NCBI GenBank assembly: GCA_019637675.1
Contig: JAHBVE010000001.1
Span: 620,001-684,000, forward strand
Reading direction: 5' to 3'
DNA from: Anaerolineales bacterium
GTDB taxonomy: Bacteria; Chloroflexota; Anaerolineae; Anaerolineales; UBA11579
Length of the DNA: 64,000 nt
Shown here in pieces: positions 16,659-24,251 of the stretch (the first letter of the stretch is position 1; the number at the start of each line of letters is the position of its first letter). Position numbers and translations under genes: made by a program. Under the pieces are notes generated by a model, which was given only the letters and a program-made list of their open reading frames with translations, did no database searches and had not been told where the DNA came from.

Positions 16659-18233
16659 GTGATCGTTGAGTGGGGCTACGCGCTGGCGCTGGTCATTGCC
16701 AGCCTGATTGCCATTGGCGTCGCGGTGGGCAATTGGCCGCGGCGCTCTTTTCGTGCCGGGCGCGCCTTACTGCTGTTCCTGTTCTGCCTGAGTTGGTGGT
16801 CCTTCACGTATGCGCTGTTCTGGCTGCGCATCCCTGGCCCTACTCCCTTTTTCTGGATCGATCTCACATACCTCAGCGTGGTGGCGGTGCCTATAGCGCT
16901 GTTTGCTTTCGCCCTGCAATTTACTGGGCATGGCCGTTACCTAACGCGGCTTAACATCAGCCTCTTCCTGGTCGTGCCCATTCTGACCCTGGTGCTGTTG
17001 TGGACTGACCCCCTGCACGGCTTGTTCTTTGCCGGCAAGCGTGTGGCGGGGCAAGGTGTCATTTTTGATGGTGGACTAGGCTTTTATCTAAACCTTGTGT
17101 TTGGGTATGGACTGATCCTGGTCAGCATTGTTCTTTTGCTTCAAGGCTTCAGCCGTTCCAATGGTCTGTACCGCAGCCAGATCCTGGCTGTGCTGGTGGG
17201 CATCTTTATTCCCATCGTGGTTAATGTGCTCAGCCTGCTGGGTGCCAGCCCCTTCCCCAATTTGGACCTGACCCCCATAACTTTTACCGTCACCGGCATT
17301 ATTTTCGCCTATGCCCTGTTCCGGCTGGGCTTGTTGGATATTGTGCCGATCGCTCGCCATGCATTGGTGGAGCAAATGAGCGATGGCCTGATCGTGCTGG
17401 ATGCGCAGGAGCGTGTGGTTGACTTCAACCCGTCTGCCCAATCCATCCTGGAGTTGACCGTCGACCCTATTGGTCAAACCAGCACCAAGGTCTTTGGCGC
17501 CTGGCCGCAGTTGGGTGCGCTGCTGCTGCAGATGCGGCCGGCCAGCCAGGAACTGTTGCTCGGGGGTATGCCGCAGCGCACGGCCGAAGTCTTCATCACC
17601 CCCTTGTACGATCAGACCGGCGAGTTCGAAGGCCGTCTGATCGTCATCCGTGACATCACCCAGCGTGTTGAAGTGGAGCGCCAGTTGCGTGAGCAGATCA
17701 CCCAGAATGAGGTCTTGCAGGCCCAACTGCGTGAGCAGAATATCCGGGATCCGCTGACCGGCGTGTTCAACCGGCGTTATCTGGAGGAGTCTTTGCACCG
17801 TGAGCTGGCCAATGCGGCCCGCAAGCACGAGGGGTTGAGTGTGGTCATGCTGGACATTGATATGTTCAAGAGCTTTAACGATACATATGGGCATGCCATC
17901 GGCGATCTGGTGCTGCAAACCTTGGGGCGCATTCTCAATGAGAACACTCGCGCCGGCGATATTGTGTGCCGCTATGGTGGTGATGAGTTCGTGGTGGTGT
18001 TGCCCGGGGCCACCGCTGAAACAGCACGCGACCGCATTGATGAATGCCGCCTTCGCTTTGCGGATGTGGTCTTTCAGGTGCAAGGCAAGCCTTTGCGCTC
18101 CACGCTCTCGGCCGGTGTCACTACCTATCCTGATCACGCAGACACGGCTAGTGCACTACTGGACCGCGCGGATCGAGCACTCTACCAGGCTAAACAGCAG
18201 GGTAAAAATCTGGCAGTGATACTTACGGGATAG
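16659..18233 (+). CDS. Diguanylate cyclase with N-terminal 7-helix sensor and PAS domain
   Basis: 524 residues. About seven membrane helices (residues 5-225, similar to the histidine-kinase-type 7TM sensor), a PAS-like domain (about 230-345, 'ARHALVEQMSDGLIVLDAQE'), a short coiled coil and a GGDEF domain (about 360-524) with intact 'CRYGGDEFVVVLPG'. It would synthesise c-di-GMP. No EAL domain follows. GTG 16659 has GAGG 6 nt upstream; TTG 16647 in frame lacks an SD. A TATAGT box lies at 16621-16626. Confidence 0.92.
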   Translation: MIVEWGYALALVIASLIAIGVAVGNWPRRSFRAGRALLLFLFCLSWWSFTYALFWLRIPGPTPFFWIDLTYLSVVAVPIALFAFALQFTGHGRYLTRLNISLFLVVPILTLVLLWTDPLHGLFFAGKRVAGQGVIFDGGLGFYLNLVFGYGLILVSIVLLLQGFSRSNGLYRSQILAVLVGIFIPIVVNVLSLLGASPFPNLDLTPITFTVTGIIFAYALFRLGLLDIVPIARHALVEQMSDGLIVLDAQERVVDFNPSAQSILELTVDPIGQTSTKVFGAWPQLGALLLQMRPASQELLLGGMPQRTAEVFITPLYDQTGEFEGRLIVIRDITQRVEVERQLREQITQNEVLQAQLREQNIRDPLTGVFNRRYLEESLHRELANAARKHEGLSVVMLDIDMFKSFNDTYGHAIGDLVLQTLGRILNENTRAGDIVCRYGGDEFVVVLPGATAETARDRIDECRLRFADVVFQVQGKPLRSTLSAGVTTYPDHADTASALLDRADRALYQAKQQGKNLAVILTG

Positions 18234-18344
18234 CCCTTGCAAATCTGTTAGTGGGGCGATTTTCGAAATCATGTAAGCTGTTGTGCAGCTTTCAGTACTG
18301 CAAGCTGTCTGACTCTCGCGGAGGCCGCCATAAGAGACAAAAAG

Positions 18345-20360
18345 GTGATTCTGGCACTCAGTTGGTTGGTGCTGGTTCTTGGGTCATTGGTTTATATAGG
18401 TTGGGCATTTAACATCCCCATACTGACCTCAATCTTTATCAGTGAAGCAGCCATGAAGGCAAACACTGCCTTGTGTTTTGCTTTGCTGGGTGGAGCACTT
18501 GTCCTGCGTCAAAGCTCCAAGTTGGCTAACCAATTGTGGGTGCCTGTACTATCTTCGGCTTTGCTTCTGATCGCCGTGGCAACTTTGTCCCAGTTTGTCT
18601 TCAACATAGATCTCGGCATTGATGAGCTGCCTTTCAAAGACGATATGAGTTCGGTCAGCACGGATGCGCCCGGGCGTATGTCTGCGGCCACGGCTCTGGC
18701 GCTCTCGCTATTGGCATTGTCTATCCTGCAGGACCAAGTTTGGTCAGACAAGCTGCGTCGCTATATGTTGTTTGCTGTGCAGGTGCTTGGTCTTAGCGTC
18801 TTTCTAAGTTATCCCTTTAGCTTGGCGTTTGGCTCCAGCTTGTTTCTATTCACGGGCATGGCGTTCAATACTTCCATATTGATGATATTTGCTTCGCTTG
18901 CGTTATTGATCGATATGCCTGATCGGGGCTGGATGGACCTGCTGATCGCGCGGACGCCATTAGGCGCCAGCACGCGTGCTTTATTGGTGACGGTGCTGCT
19001 GGTGCCCTTCTTGTTGGGCTGGCTGATCTACTACGGCGAGGACATGGGCATGTATAGCTCTTCACTTGGCCGTTCTACCTACACGGTCACAGTCATGCTG
19101 CTGCTTGGTGCGATTGTTGTGCTCAACGCTGAGCGTCTGCACGATGCGGGTCAAACCCAGCGCACGCTGGAGCGCAACCTGGACGCGTTGTCGCGCCAGA
19201 TGAACTCATTGATAGAGAACTCGCCATCCGCTATTTCCATCAAGGATGTGCGCGGCCGTTATAAGATGGTCAATTCGCAATTTGCGTATTTAGCGCAGAT
19301 GGACCGCGACGAGATCATTGGCAAGCCGGCCGAAGCGATCTTCCGCCAGCCCTTGCTGCAAGCCGTGATCGAAACGGATCGCAAGGTGTTTGGTTCGGGT
19401 GAGGCAGCTAGCCGCGAGATCGCCGCCATCGTGGACGGGGTCGAGCGCATCTATCTCAACGTCAAGTTTCCCCTGTTCGACGAAAAGGACCAGATCCTGG
19501 GGCTGGGTGGCATCTGGACCGATATTACTGAGCAGAAGCAGCTGCAGGATACCTTGCGCACCAAGAATACTGACCTGGAGCGCTCCAACCAGGAGCTGGA
19601 GCAGTTCGCCTATGTGGCTTCGCATGACCTGCAGGAGCCCTTGCGTATGGTATCGAGCTATATGCAGCTTTTGGAGTCTCGCTACAAAGACAAACTGGAT
19701 GATGATGCCAAGGAGTTCATCGACTTTGCGGTGGATGGGGCGGCCCGCATGCAGCGCCTGATCCAGGATCTGCTGGCCTTCTCGCGCGTGGGTACCCGCG
19801 GCCGGGCGCCAGAGGTGGTCTCCGCCGAGGCCGCGCTGACTGAGGCGTTGCACAACCTGGGTGTGCGCATTCAGGAGAATGGCGCCCGCATTGAGCATGA
19901 GGAGCTGCCAACGGTGTTCGTTGACCGCAATCAGCTCACACAAGTGTTCCAGAATTTGGTCGGGAATGCTATCAAGTTCCGGGCGGAACGCGAGCCTGTG
20001 ATTACGGTGCAGGCACGCCCGCATGGTGAGTTCTACGAGTTTCGTGTGCAGGATAATGGGATTGGCTTCGACCCGAAGCACGCCGACCGTATCTTCATCA
20101 TATTCCAGCGGTTGAACAGCCGCGAAACCTATGAGGGAACCGGCATCGGCCTGGCCATATGCAAGAAGATCATTGAGCGGCATGGCGGCCGGATCTGGGT
20201 GGAATCCGCGGTTGGCGAGGGCACTACGTTCTACTTTACGCTGCCCCGGCAGCCGCAGGCTGCCGAGGCAGCGGAGGCCACGAGCCTGGAGATGGATAGC
20301 CAGATCGATGGCAAGCAAGCCGTGGAGAGCGTTGAAGAACGCGCCAAGCGCTTGATCTAG
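18345..20360 (+). CDS. Membrane PAS histidine kinase
   Basis: 671 residues. About eight N-terminal hydrophobic helices (to about 255) form an unrecognised membrane sensor. A PAS domain (about 285-400, 'NSLIENSPSAISIKDVRGRY') follows, then HisKA with the phospho-acceptor in 'FAYVASHDLQEPLRMVSSYM' and HATPase_c with N box 'QNLVGNAIKF', 'VQDNGIGFDPKH' and 'GTGIGLAICKKIIERHGG'. The H-box DLQEPLR and the neighbouring single-domain receiver are typical of phytochrome-like kinase/Rcp1 pairs. GTG start; frame start uncertain by a few codons. Confidence 0.92.
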   Translation: MILALSWLVLVLGSLVYIGWAFNIPILTSIFISEAAMKANTALCFALLGGALVLRQSSKLANQLWVPVLSSALLLIAVATLSQFVFNIDLGIDELPFKDDMSSVSTDAPGRMSAATALALSLLALSILQDQVWSDKLRRYMLFAVQVLGLSVFLSYPFSLAFGSSLFLFTGMAFNTSILMIFASLALLIDMPDRGWMDLLIARTPLGASTRALLVTVLLVPFLLGWLIYYGEDMGMYSSSLGRSTYTVTVMLLLGAIVVLNAERLHDAGQTQRTLERNLDALSRQMNSLIENSPSAISIKDVRGRYKMVNSQFAYLAQMDRDEIIGKPAEAIFRQPLLQAVIETDRKVFGSGEAASREIAAIVDGVERIYLNVKFPLFDEKDQILGLGGIWTDITEQKQLQDTLRTKNTDLERSNQELEQFAYVASHDLQEPLRMVSSYMQLLESRYKDKLDDDAKEFIDFAVDGAARMQRLIQDLLAFSRVGTRGRAPEVVSAEAALTEALHNLGVRIQENGARIEHEELPTVFVDRNQLTQVFQNLVGNAIKFRAEREPVITVQARPHGEFYEFRVQDNGIGFDPKHADRIFIIFQRLNSRETYEGTGIGLAICKKIIERHGGRIWVESAVGEGTTFYFTLPRQPQAAEAAEATSLEMDSQIDGKQAVESVEERAKRLI

Positions 20361-20372
20361 CGAGGAGTGAAG

Positions 20373-20816
20373 ATGGAGAATGCTGAGTTGATCGATATCT
20401 TGCTGGTTGAGGATAACCCGGGCGATGTGCGCTTGACGCAGGAGGCCTTTAAGGATGGCATGCTGCGCAATAACCTGCATGTGGCCATGGACGGGGAGCA
20501 GGCGATGGACTTTCTGTACCGCCGTGGCCAGTTTGCTGAGGCGCCACAGCCCGACCTGATCCTGCTGGATTTGAACTTGCCTAAGATGAACGGGCGCGAG
20601 GTGCTGGCCGCCATCAAGCAGGATGAGAGCCTGAAGCGCATCCCGGTAGTGGTGCTGACGACATCGCAGGATGAGGCTGACATTACGGAGAGCTATCGCC
20701 AGTTCGCCAGCTCGTACATTGTCAAGCCGGTGAGTATGGAGAAGTTCCTCAAGGTGGTCAGCTCGTTCAAGCAGTATTGGCTGAGCGTTGTGAAGCTGCC
20801 GCCGGTGGAATCGTAG
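20373..20816 (+). CDS. Single-domain response regulator (Rcp1/CheY-like)
   Basis: 147 residues, receiver domain only: acidic pair in 'ILLVEDNPGDVRLTQEAF', phospho-Asp in 'LILLDLNLPKMNGREVL', Thr in 'VVLTTSQDEADI' and Lys in 'SYIVKPVSMEKF'. The 'EDNPGD' and insertion features match Rcp1-type partners of the kinase just upstream, 12 nt away. It has no output domain, so it must act by protein contact. ATG 20373 is chosen for its SD spacing; GTG 20367 is also in frame. Confidence 0.95.
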   Translation: MENAELIDILLVEDNPGDVRLTQEAFKDGMLRNNLHVAMDGEQAMDFLYRRGQFAEAPQPDLILLDLNLPKMNGREVLAAIKQDESLKRIPVVVLTTSQDEADITESYRQFASSYIVKPVSMEKFLKVVSSFKQYWLSVVKLPPVES

Positions 20817-20839
20817 CTGGGCAGGACTGGGCCCTTAAG

Positions 20840-20870
20840 CCAAAGAGCCCGGAACGGGCTCTTTGGGTTT
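20840..20870 (+). terminator. Terminator after kinase/receiver operon
   Basis: CCAAAGAGCCCG/CGGGCTCTTTGG stem with GAA loop, then GTTTTC. Confidence 0.85.
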
Positions 20871-20886
20871 TCGCGCAGCGGCAGCT

Positions 20887-20940
20887 TTATTTCACGAGAG
20901 TGAGAAGGGCTGCCGCTGCGCTATGTTGGATACTATCCAT
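20887..20940 (-). CDS. Candidate 17-aa small protein with strong Shine-Dalgarno
   Basis: Encodes MDSIQHSAAAALLTLVK. GAGGAGG lies 8 nt before the ATG, and a promoter-like TTGACA (21012-21017) and TGTAATACT (20989-20997) lie upstream on the same strand. A perfect 13-bp inverted repeat (20873-20885 with 20909-20921) has the stop codon in its loop. No homology can be judged at this size, and it may be chance. Confidence 0.35.
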   Translation of the reverse strand: MDSIQHSAAAALLTLVK

Positions 20941-21050
20941 GGGCAACACCTCCTCTTGTGTGGGGTAGCAGGGCTATGTGATGGCTGGAGTATTACATAG
21001 CGGCGGGCGCTTGTCAACGCGAACGGGGGCGCAGTTGTACTGTGCGCCGG

Positions 21051-21743
21051 CTAGGCCTCGACCCATTTCTCGTCGTCGCTGACGTCGAACTCGCGCATTT
21101 CGCCGGTGGCGATGTAGGCGGTGCGCTCGCAGATGTTGATGACGCGGTCGGCCAGGCGTTCGAGGTTGTGGCAGGCCCAGAGCAGATGGTTGATCTGGTC
21201 GATGCTGTCTGGGGCGGCGATCATCTGGTCGAGGATCTCTCGCTGGACTTCGTTGAAGAGGCGGTCTACCTCGTCATCCTGCTTGGGGACGGAGCGGGCG
21301 AGCTCGACCTTGCCGGTGACGAAGGCTTCGAGGGCTTTGTGGAGCATGTCTACGCCGATCTCGGCCATTTGGGTGAGGCCGGCGGGGGGCTTGAGGCGGG
21401 TCTCCCGGCCGAGGTTGTGGTTGATGCGGGCGATGCCTTTGGCGTAATCTCCCATGCGCTCGAGCTCGGTGATGACTTCGAGGACGGCGGTGAGCTGGCG
21501 CAGGTCTCGCGCCATGGGCTGCTGGGTGGCGATGAGGGTGATGGTGCGCTCTTCGATCTCGAAGCGCTTGGTGTTGATCTTTTGGTCGTTCTTGTAGACC
21601 TCCTCAGAGACGGCAAAATTGCGGTCTTTGAGGGAGCGGACGGATTGGAGGGTGGCTTGCTCGACCATGCTGCCGAGCAGGAGCACCTCGTCCATCAGTT
21701 CACCCAGTTTGCGTTCCAGCGTTTCGCGTGTGTTTGCGTTCAC
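21051..21743 (-). CDS. phoU: PhoU-family phosphate regulator
   Basis: 230 residues with two PhoU three-helix repeats. The first contains 'VNANTRETLERKLGELMDEV' and 'ATQQPMARDLRQLTAVLEVI' with 'ELERMGDYAKGIARI'; the second has 'CHNLERLADRVINICERTAY'. The paired E..R.GD/D motifs bind metal. PhoU represses phosphate uptake signalling with PstSCAB/PhoR. No pst genes are near. GTG 21743 with SD GAGG is preferred, since the upstream ATG 21761 lies inside the TATAAT box. Confidence 0.93.
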   Translation of the reverse strand: MNANTRETLERKLGELMDEVLLLGSMVEQATLQSVRSLKDRNFAVSEEVYKNDQKINTKRFEIEERTITLIATQQPMARDLRQLTAVLEVITELERMGDYAKGIARINHNLGRETRLKPPAGLTQMAEIGVDMLHKALEAFVTGKVELARSVPKQDDEVDRLFNEVQREILDQMIAAPDSIDQINHLLWACHNLERLADRVINICERTAYIATGEMREFDVSDDEKWVEA

Positions 21744-21759
21744 AGCTACCTCGACCCTC

Positions 21760-21765
21760 ATTATA
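21760..21765 (-). promoter_or_regulatory. TATAAT -10 of phoU
   Basis: Perfect TATAAT on the minus strand overlapping the first in-frame ATG; expected +1 near 21753, 10 nt before GTG 21743. Confidence 0.6.
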
Positions 21766-21858
21766 CGCTGACAGTATACGGCGGCTGGTTTATTAAACGG
21801 TTAAGCCTTTGTTTACAAAATGGCGGGCGGCAGGGCCACAGGCGGGGAAGTTTGCTAG

Positions 21859-21887
21859 TATAATGAACTTGAATTTCTATCAGAAAT
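21859..21887 (+). promoter_or_regulatory. dtxR-type gene promoter and palindromic operator
   Basis: TATAAT at 21859-21864, followed at about +2 by ATTTCT-ATC-AGAAAT (21873-21887), a perfect inverted repeat. The position fits autorepression by the DtxR-family product (inference). Confidence 0.5.
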
Positions 21888-21918
21888 ATCATATTAACAC
21901 CCAGGTTGAAACGAACCT

Positions 21919-22602
21919 ATGATGAGTAGCTCCCAAGTTAGCCCCGCTATGCAGCGTTACGCTGCTGAGGTGTTCCGCATTCAGCAGGATGAGGGCAAGG
22001 TTTCGCTCTCGCACCTGGCGGAGCATGTGGAATCGTCCCCGCAGGCGATCGCCCGGATGGTGAAGCGCCTGACGGACGCCGGTTTTGCGACGTATGAGCC
22101 GTACCGCGGCGTGCGCCTGACGAAGGAGGGCGAGCGCATTGCGATGCCGGCGTTGCGCCGCCACCGGCTGGGCGAGGTGTTCCTGGTGAAGGTGATGGGC
22201 TACGATTGGGCCTCGGCGCACGAGCTGACGGATGTGTTCGAGCGCGGGATCAACGAGGAGCTGGAGGACCGCATTGACCAGCTGGCCGGCCACCCGACGA
22301 ATTGCCCGCATGGGGAGCCGATCCCGACGAAGGATGGGAAGATCACGTTCCCGAAGGATGGGCCGCTGGTGGATAAGGAAGTGGGGGTGAGCTGCAAGCT
22401 GACGCGGGTGCGTACGCATGATGCGGATAAGCTGCGCTATATTGCGAATCTGGGGCTGACGCCGGGGGTGGAGTTCACTTTGGTGAGCCGGGCGCCGTTC
22501 AACGGGCCGCTGCGTTTGCAGATGGGGCGTAATGACCAGGTGATCGGCTATGAGTTGGCGAGCAGTTTGTGGGTGGAAGAAACGCCCACTCCGGGGAAGT
22601 AA
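21919..22602 (+). CDS. DtxR/MntR-family metal-dependent regulator
   Basis: 227 residues. The winged helix ('VSLSHLAEHVESSPQAIARM' with 'VKRLTDAGFATYEPYRGVRL') is followed by the metal-binding dimerisation domain ('RHRLGEVFLVKVMGYDWASA', 'ELEDRIDQLAGHPTNCPHGE') and a C-terminal FeoA/SH3-like domain. It senses Fe(II) or Mn(II); the ligand cannot be fixed from sequence. ATG 21919 and ATG 21922 are both possible. It is divergent from phoU. Confidence 0.93.
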   Translation: MMSSSQVSPAMQRYAAEVFRIQQDEGKVSLSHLAEHVESSPQAIARMVKRLTDAGFATYEPYRGVRLTKEGERIAMPALRRHRLGEVFLVKVMGYDWASAHELTDVFERGINEELEDRIDQLAGHPTNCPHGEPIPTKDGKITFPKDGPLVDKEVGVSCKLTRVRTHDADKLRYIANLGLTPGVEFTLVSRAPFNGPLRLQMGRNDQVIGYELASSLWVEETPTPGK

Positions 22603-22705
22603 GCCAACCAAGCGTCGACCTATGCTTGATTAGGCGAATACGCAGATATAGCTTTCTTTCGGTTTCAAATTCCTGAAGACCAGTACCCACAACTAGGAGG
22701 GATTC

Positions 22706-24028
22706 ATGGCCATATCTCTACCTGATTTTCCAACGGATCACGAATTTGAAGAATACATTTCTGCGTTCTTTCAGGCAAGTGGTCTGTTTGTTGAACGTAA
22801 TCTCATTCAGAGAGAAAAGGAAGAAATCCTAGAACTAGACATTATCTCTACTTTCTATGCAAAATCAGAGATTGGCATGACCTTAGTTGAGGTGAAGTCC
22901 GGAGGCTGGGGTTACCCTGATTTGTTTAAGCTTTTAGGTTGGATCAACTATCTGGACATTAAAGAAAGCAGGGGCTTGCTGGTCGCACAGGAACCAAAGC
23001 ATTACACGCAGTCTATGAGAGATAAGATGTATCCATTTAATATAAACATCGCGGAAATTGAGAGACCTGATTTCTCACTTACTAAAGTTCACCTCGAGAG
23101 TTTTCTGGGCACCCATGAAGTAACAGAAATGGATATTGCTTTTTGGAGATTTTCTTATTGGATTGAAAGGAATATGTTGAAATATCTGAAGACCAGAAAG
23201 AAATCTGTTAAGAATGTAGAAAGGTATTTGGCTTTAGACGCTTATAATTTTGAGGTAACCAGTGGGGTCTTTTTTACAATCAATATTCTCGATAGGGTAC
23301 ACAAACTTTATTCTGCATTTTCAGAAGCACCTCATCTATCTGCCAAGAGCGGCCACGAATTAGCCGGGGATAGTTTTGGCGGCGAATACAATAGATTGCC
23401 GAATAGCGTGTTTCAAGAGACATATTTTGCATGCAAACTTAACGACATTCAAATCTCAACTTACTTAGAGAGTAAAGCTAGGCTGGCTATATTGAAAGGG
23501 GCAATCGACTACATCATATACAGCAACTCAGGTGATTTAAAGCGGGTTCAAGACAAAATGGATCTTCTTGGCATTTCAATTTCCATAAAAGATATGCTCC
23601 CAGATTCTTTCTTGCAAGGATTAATGGAAATATCGAAAGAACCGTTCTTTTACTTATATCCAATCTTCTGGCAGACTTTCATGTTTTTGTTCGGCGGCTT
23701 CATCTTGCAGGATTACCAAGATCAAGATTACGAACTTCTGTCGAAGAAATCTGGAATACCAATCGAGGAAATTCCTAATGCTCTGTCCGCTATGGACAAG
23801 CTATTTCCGGTTTCGGGATCCTGGTTTTGGAATAAGGAGCCAAATTCCAATCTTCGGGTCCTTAACTATTTTTCAGTACCTTTCATGGGTCTCGGCGCAT
23901 TTTATAGGTTGAGATCTTACGCCGCTGAAAATGCACAATACAAAGACCTTAAAGTCAAAGGTCCGCATACATTGAATGACCTTGCTAAATGGCACAATCT
24001 CACTTCTCAAGTTCTAGCCTTGGGTTAG
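22706..24028 (+). CDS. Unknown AT-rich gene with PD-(D/E)XK nuclease-like N-terminus
   Basis: 440 residues. I do not recognise the whole protein. Residues about 8-110 suggest a restriction-endonuclease-like core: helix 'HEFEEYISAFFQASGLFVER', then 'ILELDIIS' (candidate catalytic Asp) and 'MTLVEVKSGGWG' (candidate E-x-K), then 'ESRGLLVAQEP'. The remaining 320 residues have no family I can name and include a hydrophobic segment 'EPFFYLYPIFWQTFMFLFGG'. Codon use and composition are clearly AT-richer than all neighbours, indicating transfer. SD AGGAGG lies 6 nt before ATG. A DNA-cleaving or defence role is possible but unproven. Confidence 0.75.
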   Translation: MAISLPDFPTDHEFEEYISAFFQASGLFVERNLIQREKEEILELDIISTFYAKSEIGMTLVEVKSGGWGYPDLFKLLGWINYLDIKESRGLLVAQEPKHYTQSMRDKMYPFNINIAEIERPDFSLTKVHLESFLGTHEVTEMDIAFWRFSYWIERNMLKYLKTRKKSVKNVERYLALDAYNFEVTSGVFFTINILDRVHKLYSAFSEAPHLSAKSGHELAGDSFGGEYNRLPNSVFQETYFACKLNDIQISTYLESKARLAILKGAIDYIIYSNSGDLKRVQDKMDLLGISISIKDMLPDSFLQGLMEISKEPFFYLYPIFWQTFMFLFGGFILQDYQDQDYELLSKKSGIPIEEIPNALSAMDKLFPVSGSWFWNKEPNSNLRVLNYFSVPFMGLGAFYRLRSYAAENAQYKDLKVKGPHTLNDLAKWHNLTSQVLALG

Positions 24029-24108
24029 CGAATATCAGGTGGGGCAAGTGGTTTGAGAGATAAGTTCTAAAGTCGTCTTGGGGCAGCTTAGAATTAAGGC
24101 TTGAAGGA

Positions 24109-24188
24109 CTACCGCTTCTTACGCCCCGTATAGGCCGGCGCCGTGATCGCATAAATGGTGCAGAGGCGTGTGTCCAGCATGCGGGCGC
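24109..24188 (-). pseudogene. 3' remnant of a duplicated helicase-loader gene
   Basis: Read on the minus strand it encodes RARMLDTRLCTIYAITAPAY then TGRKKR and a TAG stop, the same C-terminal peptide as the intact loader gene 140 nt away, but with about a dozen nucleotide changes, nearly all at third codon positions. Upstream of it homology stops. It is a leftover of a paralogue or of a displaced gene end. Confidence 0.8.
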
Positions 24189-24251
24189 GTGCGCTGCTGC
24201 GCAGCGCGTGAGAAATCGCTCGGCGCATCCGAGCTAGATTTCTTTGAAGAA

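Noticed and set aside
22706..24250. A full defence island or prophage around the AT-rich gene
   Set aside because: Only one gene differs in composition. No methyltransferase, toxin-antitoxin, integrase or phage structural gene is next to it.
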